NCBI GenBank assembly: GCA_020444325.1
Contig: JAHLLD010000001.1
Location: forward strand, 248,001 to 312,000
Length of the DNA: 64,000 nucleotides
DNA from: a bacterium
GTDB taxonomy: Bacteria > Bacteroidota > Ignavibacteria > SZUA-365
Reading direction: 5' to 3'
The notes beneath the pieces are model-generated. The model searched no databases. It was not told where the DNA came from and saw nothing but the letters and a program-made list of their open reading frames with translations. This document shows, in pieces, positions 42,251 through 49,011 of the stretch. How positions within the stretch are numbered: position 1 is the stretch's first letter; each line of letters begins with the position of its first letter. Position numbers and translations under genes: made by a program.

Positions 42251-43984
42251 ATGAAATACAACATTTTTCTATTCGCTATCGCGATGTTGCTGACTGCAAG
42301 CTCGCTACAGGCCCAGACAGCCCGTCTTCAGGTGATTCACAATGCCGCCGATCCGGCAGCCGCTTCCGTTGATATCTATGTCAACGGCGCGCTCTTCCAG
42401 GATGATTTTGCCTTCCGCACGGCAACGCCGTACGTGGATGTCCCTGCCGAAGTGCAGCTCTCGATCGGCGTTGCGCCGGGCAGCAGCACCGGTGCGCAGG
42501 ATATCATTGCATCCTTCGACGTCACGCTCGATGATGGAAAAACTTATATCGCCGTCGCCAACGGCGTGCTCGATCCGATGACTTTCGCCGCAAACCCGGA
42601 CATGAAGGATATTGGCTTCACGCTCTTCACCTCTGACGCGGGACGCGAGAGCGCCGTCAACTCCGGTGAGGTCGATCTCAAGGTTCTGCACGGAGCCACC
42701 GATGCTCCTGCCGTGGACGTGATCGCTCGCGGCGTGGGCACGCTCGTCGATGACGCCGCCTATGGCGACATGACCCCGTACTTCTCCGTCCCTGCCGCCA
42801 GCTATACGCTTGACATCACGCCGGCGATGGACAACAACACCGTCGTCGCCAGCTTCACCGCTGACCTTTCCGGACTCGCGGGCGGCGCTGCCGTCGTCTT
42901 CGCCTCCGGCTTCCTCGCACCCGAAGGCAATCAGAGCGGTCCCGCTTTCGGACTCTTCGCCGCCCTGCCAGATGGTAACGTCGTCGCACTTCCGGTCGCC
43001 AGGGAATCGTCCGCCCGTCTTCAGGTGATTCACAATGCCGCCGATCCGGCTGCCGCTTCCGTTGATATCTATGTCAACGGCGCGCTCTTCCAGGATGATT
43101 TTGCCTTCCGCACGGCAACGCCGTACGTGGATGTCCCTGCCGAAGTGCAGCTCTCGATCGGCGTTGCGCCGGGCAGCAGCACCGGTGCGCAGGATATCAT
43201 TGCATCCTTCGACGTCACGCTCGATGATGGAAAAACTTATATCGCCGTCGCCAACGGCGTGCTCGATCCGATGACTTTCGCCGCAAACCCGGACATGAAG
43301 GATATTGGCTTCACGCTCTTCACCTCTGACGCGGGACGCGAGAGCGCCGTCAACTCCGGTGAGGTCGATCTCAAGGTTCTGCACGGAGCCACCGATGCTC
43401 CTGCCGTGGACGTGATCGCTCGCGGCGTGGGCACGCTCGTCGATGACGCCGCCTATGGCGACATGACCCCGTACTTCTCCGTCCCTGCCGCCAGCTATAC
43501 GCTTGACATCACGCCGGCGATGGACAACAACACCGTCGTCGCCAGCTTCACCGCTGACCTTTCCGGACTCGCGGGCGGCGCTGCCGTCGTCTTCGCCTCC
43601 GGCTTCCTCGCACCCGAAGGCAATCAGAACGGTCCCGCTTTCGGACTCTTCGCCGCATTGCCGGATGGTAACGTGCTGAATCTTTCCTCCGTCACTTCGG
43701 TGGAAAACAATGCACCGCCTACCCCGGTGAAAGCCATGAGCATTTTCCCGAATCCTGCGCGTGAGCAGACGACACTGCGATTCTCCCTCGAGACTAATGC
43801 CGCGGTAACGATGCGCGTGTACGATTTGAGCGGACGCGAAGTATTCATGGTCGACAAGGGACAGCTCTCCCCGGGCAGCTACAATGCGACCTTGAACACC
43901 GCGTCTCTTTCCCCCGGTGTGTACCGCGCACTTCTCTCCACTCCGACCGGCGTTTCATCCACGATGGTCTCCGTTATTCGATAA
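42251..43984 (+). CDS. Secreted protein with two near-identical DUF4397 units and T9SS sorting domain
   Basis: ATG 42251 begins a signal peptide (FLFAIAMLLTASSLQAQ). Two units of 231 residues follow, each starting ARLQVIHNAADPAAASVDIYV and holding two DUF4397-like halves. The units differ by one residue in about 220 (EGNQS/EGNQN), and the DNA is almost identical. The C-terminal domain is T9SS type A (IFPNPAREQTTL, MRVYDLSGREV, LSPGVYRALL). The protein is expected on the cell surface; DUF4397 function is unknown. Confidence 0.95.
   Translation: MKYNIFLFAIAMLLTASSLQAQTARLQVIHNAADPAAASVDIYVNGALFQDDFAFRTATPYVDVPAEVQLSIGVAPGSSTGAQDIIASFDVTLDDGKTYIAVANGVLDPMTFAANPDMKDIGFTLFTSDAGRESAVNSGEVDLKVLHGATDAPAVDVIARGVGTLVDDAAYGDMTPYFSVPAASYTLDITPAMDNNTVVASFTADLSGLAGGAAVVFASGFLAPEGNQSGPAFGLFAALPDGNVVALPVARESSARLQVIHNAADPAAASVDIYVNGALFQDDFAFRTATPYVDVPAEVQLSIGVAPGSSTGAQDIIASFDVTLDDGKTYIAVANGVLDPMTFAANPDMKDIGFTLFTSDAGRESAVNSGEVDLKVLHGATDAPAVDVIARGVGTLVDDAAYGDMTPYFSVPAASYTLDITPAMDNNTVVASFTADLSGLAGGAAVVFASGFLAPEGNQNGPAFGLFAALPDGNVLNLSSVTSVENNAPPTPVKAMSIFPNPAREQTTLRFSLETNAAVTMRVYDLSGREVFMVDKGQLSPGSYNATLNTASLSPGVYRALLSTPTGVSSTMVSVIR
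42321..43690 (+). repeat. Recent 693-bp internal tandem duplication
   Basis: The sequence from 42321 recurs from 43014 with period 693 bp (231 codons). Reading both copies side by side I see about five substitutions over some 660 bp, one of them changing an amino acid. The identity extends to synonymous positions, so it reflects recent duplication or gene conversion rather than protein-level selection. Confidence 0.95.
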
Positions 43985-44004
43985 CAGGTGAATGCCGGTG
44001 CGCA

Positions 44005-44036
44005 GAAAAGCCCTCACCTTCGGGTGGGGGCTTTTC
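44005..44036 (+). terminator. Intrinsic terminator after the DUF4397 gene
   Basis: AAAAGCCCTCACC and GGTGGGGGCTTTT form a stem with a TTCG loop and end in TTTT, 20 bp past the stop. Confidence 0.88.
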
Positions 44037-44075
44037 AATTTCAGCCGTGGAATGGGGAAAACGCGGCCCGGAAGC

Positions 44076-44120
44076 AATTTTAGGGCACGTTAAAATATTA
44101 TTTTAACATACCCTAAAATT
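44076..44120. repeat. 45-bp near-perfect palindrome
   Basis: Arms 44076-44097 and 44099-44120 are reverse complements except at two positions, separated by one base; the core is GTTAAAATA-T-TATTTTAAC and the ends AATTTTAGGG/CCCTAAAATT. It is very AT-rich and lies between the DUF4397 terminator and the left direct repeat. It could be a cruciform, an operator or the footprint of a mobile element. Confidence 0.85.
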
Positions 44121-44188
44121 CAGAATTTGACGTTCTCCGGCTTTCAGAGCGCGCGGTACACATAAAACCACGTCAATCGACGAGGTTT

Positions 44189-44265
44189 TATGCACTTTCT
44201 GCATATTTCTACGACTGCAGGGGTTTCACCGGAATACAGATGTCGACGATATGCACCCGCCCCAG
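44189..44265 (+). repeat. 77-bp direct repeat, left copy
   Basis: It matches 48270-48346 in the same orientation over its whole length with about ten mismatches; ATACAGATGTCGACGATATG and neighbouring bases (26 bp) are identical. The left end is the palindrome TATGCACTTTCTGCATA. It brackets, with the right copy, a 4-kb gene group. The rest of the 43985-44384 gap holds only the terminator and palindrome listed separately. Confidence 0.85.
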
Positions 44266-44384
44266 CCGAAAATTCTGTGCGAGGTGCTTTTCTGCTTTCG
44301 ATTTCGTAGATTTCGGTCAAATGAACATTTGATTCCGCACGACCATCTCTTATGGTCGCCACCCATTCCACACGAAGAAAATGC

Positions 44385-45038
44385 ATGGATAATGTGCGCA
44401 TATTGCTGATTGAAGATAACCGTCTGCTCCAGGAAGGGATTGCGGCGATGCTGGACAGTGTCGAGGGGTTTGGCGTCATCGCACGTTCGGAAGATGGTGA
44501 TGCCATCGAGCAGCTGAAGAAGCTGAGCACGCTGCCCGATATCGTGCTCCTCGACCTCGGACTGGAGAAAATGGATAGTTTGGATCTCATGGCCATTATC
44601 CAGAAGGAAATTCCAAAGTGCAGGATCATCGCGATGGAAATTCTCGCTGAGAATGTGGACATCGTGGAATTCGTGCGGGCCGGCGGCCACGGGTTCATCC
44701 TGAAAAATGCACCCACGAGTGAATGGATCCGTACGATACGCGCCGTCGCCTCGGGAGAGAAGGTCCTTCCACCCGCGATGACACACTCCCTCTTCATGCA
44801 GATCGCTCTCAACACGGTGGAGAAGGTTCATGCCTTGCCAAAGGATGCGGTCCGGCTTACGCCGAGGGAACTGGAAGTGGTGAAGCTGATTTCAGAAGGT
44901 CTGAGCAACAAGGAAATCGCAGAAACCCTTCACATCGCGACCTATACCGTCAAGAGTCACGTCCACAACATCCTGGAAAAATTGGCCCTGAGTACCCGCC
45001 TGCAGATCGCGGCCTATACGCACAGTCGAAATTCCTGA
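44385..45038 (+). CDS. LuxR/NarL-type response regulator
   Basis: ATG 44385 gives MDNVRILLIEDNRLL. The receiver has D57 (IVLLDLGLE) and the switch lysine in GFILKN, but the usual Thr/Ser at the end of strand 4 is replaced by Met (CRIIAMEIL). The LuxR helix-turn-helix (about 150-215: LTPRELEVVKLISEGLSNKEIAETL, then TYTVKSHVHNILEKL) is complete. No kinase is adjacent. It is the first gene inside the direct-repeat-bracketed segment and may regulate the genes behind it. Confidence 0.92.
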   Translation: MDNVRILLIEDNRLLQEGIAAMLDSVEGFGVIARSEDGDAIEQLKKLSTLPDIVLLDLGLEKMDSLDLMAIIQKEIPKCRIIAMEILAENVDIVEFVRAGGHGFILKNAPTSEWIRTIRAVASGEKVLPPAMTHSLFMQIALNTVEKVHALPKDAVRLTPRELEVVKLISEGLSNKEIAETLHIATYTVKSHVHNILEKLALSTRLQIAAYTHSRNS

Positions 45039-45508
45039 TTCCTGCCTTCCGCAGCCACCCCCCCCTCACGCCTCCAACCCATTCTTGACCGCAGTGGAAG
45101 CACCGTGATCACTCGAAGGATCTACGTCAGGATCCATTCGTTTGGGCGATTGCGCCTACGGTGGTTTATGTCTACTATAGAAGTGCAACAGCAACACTCC
45201 TAGCAGAGGCTGCCGGAAGGTGTGATCGCCCTGAGAAAAGGGCGGAAGACAGGTCCCGACGTCACCTCCCGGTCAGGCAAAACGAATATTACTCCTGTGT
45301 CAACGCATGGTGGACCGGTGGGTGAAGCGGCCCGCAGTTTTCATGGTGTGGACCGAGTGTCGTCGTCACGAACACACAGCCGCGTCATGCTCGACCGAAG
45401 CACCGTCCATGCGCCATGCCACCAGCGACGCAAGAACGCTTCCCACTCGGAAGACCTGATGCGGATATCGTACCCACGGACCATTCATCAATACTTGAAG
45501 GCCCCCCA
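45039..45508 (+). other. 470-bp intergenic region with possible promoter
   Basis: No convincing gene is seen; small frames here have no ribosome binding site or family text. A promoter-like pair lies at 45150-45155 (TTGCGC) and 45173-45178 (TACTAT) with a 17-bp spacer, about 330 bp before the next start, which would leave a long untranslated leader. Confidence 0.4.
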
Positions 45509-45943
45509 ATGGCTGCACGCAGAATACTCGGAATACTCATCTTTTTTCTTGCTTTCGGCCAGGCAGTGTATGCCGGAGAAGGCGGAGAGATCAGCAAGTA
45601 TTTCAACGACGCCTCTCGCGAGGTGAAAGCGACGGACGATCCTGTTCAAAAACGCGATATTCTCATGAACTCGCTGCAGAAGATGAACAGTGCGCTTGAG
45701 ATGATCGAGAACACCGGTCTCGCCGGCAACAATGATCGTACCGCGGCAATGCGTCTGCGGACGACGCTTCAGGAGAAACAGGACGAATTGATGGGCGAGA
45801 ATTCTTTCGAAAGGGTTTCGGACGCCCAGCTCAATGCATTTTCCGACTATGTCGTTCAGGATATGCAGCAGGCTGATCAATACGTCACGCTCAGTCTCGT
45901 GACAATCCTGCTCATCGTCATCCTCCTGGTGCTCATTCTTTAG
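45509..45943 (+). CDS. Small exported protein with C-terminal membrane anchor
   Basis: ATG 45509 is preceded by GAAGG. The 144 residues comprise a signal peptide (RILGILIFFLAFGQAVYA), a helical middle (about 25-120, ISKYFNDASREVKATDD, MNSLQKMNSALEMIEN) and a C-terminal hydrophobic helix (VTLSLVTILLIVILLVLIL) that ends the protein. The topology is a periplasmic helical domain tethered at its C-terminus. I recognise no family. It lies 22 bp before the C11 peptidase gene, so the two are likely co-expressed. Confidence 0.8.
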   Translation: MAARRILGILIFFLAFGQAVYAGEGGEISKYFNDASREVKATDDPVQKRDILMNSLQKMNSALEMIENTGLAGNNDRTAAMRLRTTLQEKQDELMGENSFERVSDAQLNAFSDYVVQDMQQADQYVTLSLVTILLIVILLVLIL

Positions 45944-45965
45944 GAATCCCGTTCAGGGTATCGCG

Positions 45966-47135
45966 ATGAAACATGCGCAGAAACGAACAATCACGAGTGT
46001 CACGCGCCGATTTCAGACTCAAGCAGGGATTATTGCGTGCGTGGCGCTCGGGGTTGCTCTTTCCGCGTGCAGTGGTATGCCAACGGATTTCATCACGGCT
46101 GCCGACAAGAACCTGAAGGCAGCGCCGCCGCGCTCCTCGATGGTATTCATCATCCATGGCGACGCCGACTATACGTATCACACCCCGGACGGACAGGAGC
46201 GGCAAGCAGATAGACGAACACTGCAGGGCGCACGCAACGTGGCTCGCCAGAACAAGGAAGCCGAAGTGTACATTTTCCATCAGCGTCCTGCGCAGTACCG
46301 GTTTTTCGTTGTTCCCATCCCCGACGGCGAGTTCCTGCTGTACCGCAACGGTGCGATCGTCCAACGGGATACCTACTGGCGTGGTGACGGATCCTCCCGC
46401 TTCGATGCGGAGGTGGAACTCTACCGGCAATTTCCCACGGAATGCCAGACGAATCCTGCGCGTTTCTTTTTCTACTTCGGTCACGAAATTTCCGAATTCG
46501 ACGGCGCGGGATATGATGAATCGCACCCTGAACGCACTTGCAATGTCCGTGAATTCTCCGAAGGTCTGAGAAAATTCACGGGAGATTCGCTGAAATTCGA
46601 TCTCCTCGTCCTCTCCACATGCTTTGGTGGAACGCCCTACACCATCGGTGCGCTCGGACCCTACACACGCACCGTGGTGGCATCGCCGGATAATCTTCAC
46701 CTGTCCTACTTCGATCTTCAGGCGTTCGCGCGCCTCGGTGAATTGGCACCGGACAATGATATCCCGCGATTTGCAGCTTCGTACGCGCGACACACGTTCA
46801 ACCGACTGGCACAGGAAGTACAAACGGCGGTGACCGTCGCCGTGTACGACATGCATCGCAGCAGGGACTACCTGAGCACAGTCGAACGTCTGTATGCGAG
46901 GCGGCTTTCCGAATTGCAGGACTCCCCTCCGGGTTCCGTCGAGTACGTCGACTGCAGCGAAGAGAAGGCATTTGTGCTTCCGGGCATGCGCGACGGAGTC
47001 ACTATCCTGTTCCGCCCCGCCATCTTCGGCCGATCCAAAAGCACACGCATCCATTCCGGCTGGCAGTGCTGCCGGGCGGTACAACCTCCAGACACGATTT
47101 GCAGCGACTCCAGTGAAAAGCGAGATATGAAATGA
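45966..47135 (+). CDS. Clostripain-like (C11) cysteine peptidase lipoprotein
   Basis: A lipoprotein signal ends in LSAC (C35). The caspase-fold core shows FFFYFGHEISEF (H173 candidate) and FDLLVLSTCFGG (C219 candidate), the His-Cys dyad arrangement of clostripain-type CD-clan peptidases; the preceding strand MVFIIHGDADYTY matches the first beta strand of the fold. The 389 residues are normal for a single-domain member. It should sit on a membrane facing the periplasm or outside. Clan CD enzymes often cut after Arg or Lys. It overlaps the baeRF-like gene by 4 bp. Activity is inferred only. Confidence 0.78.
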   Translation: MKHAQKRTITSVTRRFQTQAGIIACVALGVALSACSGMPTDFITAADKNLKAAPPRSSMVFIIHGDADYTYHTPDGQERQADRRTLQGARNVARQNKEAEVYIFHQRPAQYRFFVVPIPDGEFLLYRNGAIVQRDTYWRGDGSSRFDAEVELYRQFPTECQTNPARFFFYFGHEISEFDGAGYDESHPERTCNVREFSEGLRKFTGDSLKFDLLVLSTCFGGTPYTIGALGPYTRTVVASPDNLHLSYFDLQAFARLGELAPDNDIPRFAASYARHTFNRLAQEVQTAVTVAVYDMHRSRDYLSTVERLYARRLSELQDSPPGSVEYVDCSEEKAFVLPGMRDGVTILFRPAIFGRSKSTRIHSGWQCCRAVQPPDTICSDSSEKRDMK

Positions 47136-47845
47136 TGAACCTGAGCATACACTATTACATCCTCTCACTCAGCAGTGCCAAAACCAGGCTGTACGAGGGA
47201 TTCCGGGACGAACTCATCGATATTCAGAACACGGAATTCCCGATATACGCATTGAACGGGGGTGTGCCCAAATTCGCGCTCGAGATGACGGATCTGCAGC
47301 TGCACGATTTTCTGCATGAGACGGATAACCATTTTGCGCACTATTTCAAGCAGGACCCCCTCCGCATGATGCTCGTGGGTCCGACACGCCATCTCGAGAT
47401 TTTCAAGTCGCTGACGGCCCACAATGAAAACCTCATCGGTACGGTGAAGGGGGATTACACCACGACCTCGCCGCACGACCTCGGGAAAATCGTCTGGCCC
47501 ATCGTGAAGCTGGCACTCGCCGGCACAACCAACAACGCATTACATGCGCTCGCCGTCGCGGAGAAAACAAATGACGTCATCTCCGGCATCGATGATATAT
47601 GGGATTCTGACCTGAGCTATCCGGGAGCCACGTTGTTCGTGGAGGACGATTATCGCAGGAAGGCGGAGGGAAAGCTGGGACAAAACGGAAACCAGCTCAT
47701 CACCTCCGAGGGAATCTGGGAGATATTCAACGATGTGGTGGATATCATTATCGAAAAAGTTCTCATCGCCGGCGGCTCAATCGTTTTCATGGACAGCAAC
47801 TCCCTGATCAATCTCCAGCGCATCGCATTGATTCAGCGCCCCTGA
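47132..47845 (+). CDS. baeRF-like protein (bacterial archaeo-eukaryotic release-factor superfamily)
   Basis: ATG 47132 overlaps the peptidase stop (ATGATGA). The opening strand HYYILSLSSAKTRLYEG, the middle MMLVGPTRHLEIFKSLTAHNENLIGTVKGDY and the ending GGSIVFMDSNSLINLQRIALIQRP follow the pattern of baeRF domains, which descend from eRF1/Pelota. It lacks the GGQ loop of true release factors. Known proposals tie this family to ribosome-associated stress or conflict roles. The assignment rests on pattern memory, so it is moderate. Confidence 0.65.
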   Translation: MMNLSIHYYILSLSSAKTRLYEGFRDELIDIQNTEFPIYALNGGVPKFALEMTDLQLHDFLHETDNHFAHYFKQDPLRMMLVGPTRHLEIFKSLTAHNENLIGTVKGDYTTTSPHDLGKIVWPIVKLALAGTTNNALHALAVAEKTNDVISGIDDIWDSDLSYPGATLFVEDDYRRKAEGKLGQNGNQLITSEGIWEIFNDVVDIIIEKVLIAGGSIVFMDSNSLINLQRIALIQRP

Positions 47846-47927
47846 TCGTTCCTGCTCCACGATCGTCTCTGCATCCCACAGATCCACCGCCCTCTGAAGA
47901 TTGAGTCAGAACTCCGCGGAGTTTCCG

Positions 47928-48132
47928 AAGAGGCGTGACAGGCGTAATGCCATTGAGGGACTGACTGCCCGCCGCTCCCGCAGCAGTTCGTTCACCGTCT
48001 GTCGCGCAACACCGATAGCGGCAGCGTGCTGCGCCACAGAGAGGTGGTATTCCGGGAGGACGTCCTCACGAAGAATTGCACCGGGATGGGTAGGACGTCG
48101 TGCACGCCGGGGGGGGGTTCTATCCTAGCCAT
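47928..48132 (-). pseudogene. Broken HigA-type antitoxin (frameshift plus in-frame stop)
   Basis: The minus strand encodes the HigA helix-turn-helix pattern (HPGAILREDVL, then AIGVARQTVNELLRERRAVS, then MALRLSRLFGNSAEF). A TGA then stands where Trp is expected, and the reading continues LNLQRAVDLWDAE, the normal next part of HigA. At the other end ATG 48132 is one base out of frame because of a run of nine G (48109-48117); ten would restore it. No intact higB toxin is recognisable upstream of it (48133-48270), only a doubtful trace. Confidence 0.8.
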
Positions 48133-48269
48133 GATTCACCTAATGATAATCCGTGATTTAAGCATTCTTAAAAATATGAGAAATCCCCGACACATGTGTA
48201 CGAGCATCACCGCCCCGGGAGAATCCGGGGAGCTGTACGTGAGATGTTCGCTGGTAACAGATTTGATAG

Positions 48270-48346
48270 TATGCACGTTTTGTATATTTCTATGACTAAA
48301 GGGGTTTCACCGGGATACAGATGTCGACGATATGCACCCGTCCCCG
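48270..48346 (+). repeat. 77-bp direct repeat, right copy
   Basis: Same orientation as 44189-44265, about ten differences, including three in the terminal palindrome (TATGCACGTTTTGTATA). It lies between the broken antitoxin and the OsmC terminator. Apart from these features the 47846-48430 gap shows nothing else. Confidence 0.85.
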
Positions 48347-48363
48347 TAACGGTGACCATATCG

Positions 48364-48402
48364 AAAAAACGCCCCGCAACAACTTCGCGTTGCTGCGGGG
48401 CG
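48364..48402 (-). terminator. Intrinsic terminator after the OsmC gene
   Basis: CGCCCCGCAACAAC and GTTGCTGCGGGGCG pair with one mismatch around TTCGC; the minus strand continues GTTTTTT. Confidence 0.88.
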
Positions 48403-48430
48403 GGATAACCGGGTGGAAACGTGGGCGGGG

Positions 48431-48841
48431 TCAGGCCTGCTCGGTTTCCTTGACGGCGGTGTAGATGTCGAACTCGGGCGGTGTTTCCATGTGCTTCTTG
48501 ACGGCGCAGAGGGAAGCAGACTTGATCAGTGCGTCGTGATATTTTTCGGGGAATTCGGGGGGAACGCTGATTTCCAGGTGCACTTTCGAGACCATGCGGC
48601 GCACGGGATCGAATTCGAGGCGCTGCGTCAGCTCGATGCCCTCGGTGGGGAGTCCACGCTGCTGGCAGAAGCCGAGCACGTAGATGCCCGCGCAGGTGCC
48701 CAGCGAGGCCAGGAAGAGGTCGAACGGGGCCGGCGCCGTGCCATCACCACCGCCGAAGGCGGGCTGATCGGTGCTGATGCGGAAGCCGTTGTACAGCGCG
48801 TCCACTTTTTTGTTGCCGGGAAATACTATTTTCATGTCCAT
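48431..48841 (-). CDS. OsmC-family peroxiredoxin-like protein
   Basis: The OsmC/YhfA pattern is present: FDLFLASLGTCAGIYVLGFC (first Cys) and ALIKSASLCAVKKH (second Cys near residue 113), with the central EFDPVRRMVSKVHLEI strand. Family members reduce organic hydroperoxides or act as related thiol proteins. The ATG at 48841 and a second at 48835 are both possible. It lies just outside the right direct repeat. Confidence 0.93.
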   Translation of the reverse strand: MDMKIVFPGNKKVDALYNGFRISTDQPAFGGGDGTAPAPFDLFLASLGTCAGIYVLGFCQQRGLPTEGIELTQRLEFDPVRRMVSKVHLEISVPPEFPEKYHDALIKSASLCAVKKHMETPPEFDIYTAVKETEQA

Positions 48842-49011
48842 GACGATTTCAATGCTGTTGATGGCACATACAATGTTCTGTCATATATGATGAATGCAGC
48901 CGGAGAAAGATTCAAGGACCACGGTGTCTGGATTCTTTTCTCCCAGCAATGTAGGTTTACAGTCGGAAGTGGCAAATCGCCGCGATTTTCCCATCAGATG
49001 CATCCCACCGC

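Noticed and set aside
44144-44815. Minus-strand frame opposite the LuxR-type regulator
   Set aside because: The plus strand encodes a complete receiver and helix-turn-helix; the minus frame runs through the direct repeat and shows no domain.
47928-48132. Recoding of TGA as Trp in the HigA-like frame
   Set aside because: TGA serves as normal stop for other genes here, and the frame carries a second lesion at the G9 tract, so decay is simpler.
44189-48346. Insertion sequence or integrative element with recombinase
   Set aside because: No transposase or integrase is encoded between the repeats, and the repeats are direct, not terminal inverted.
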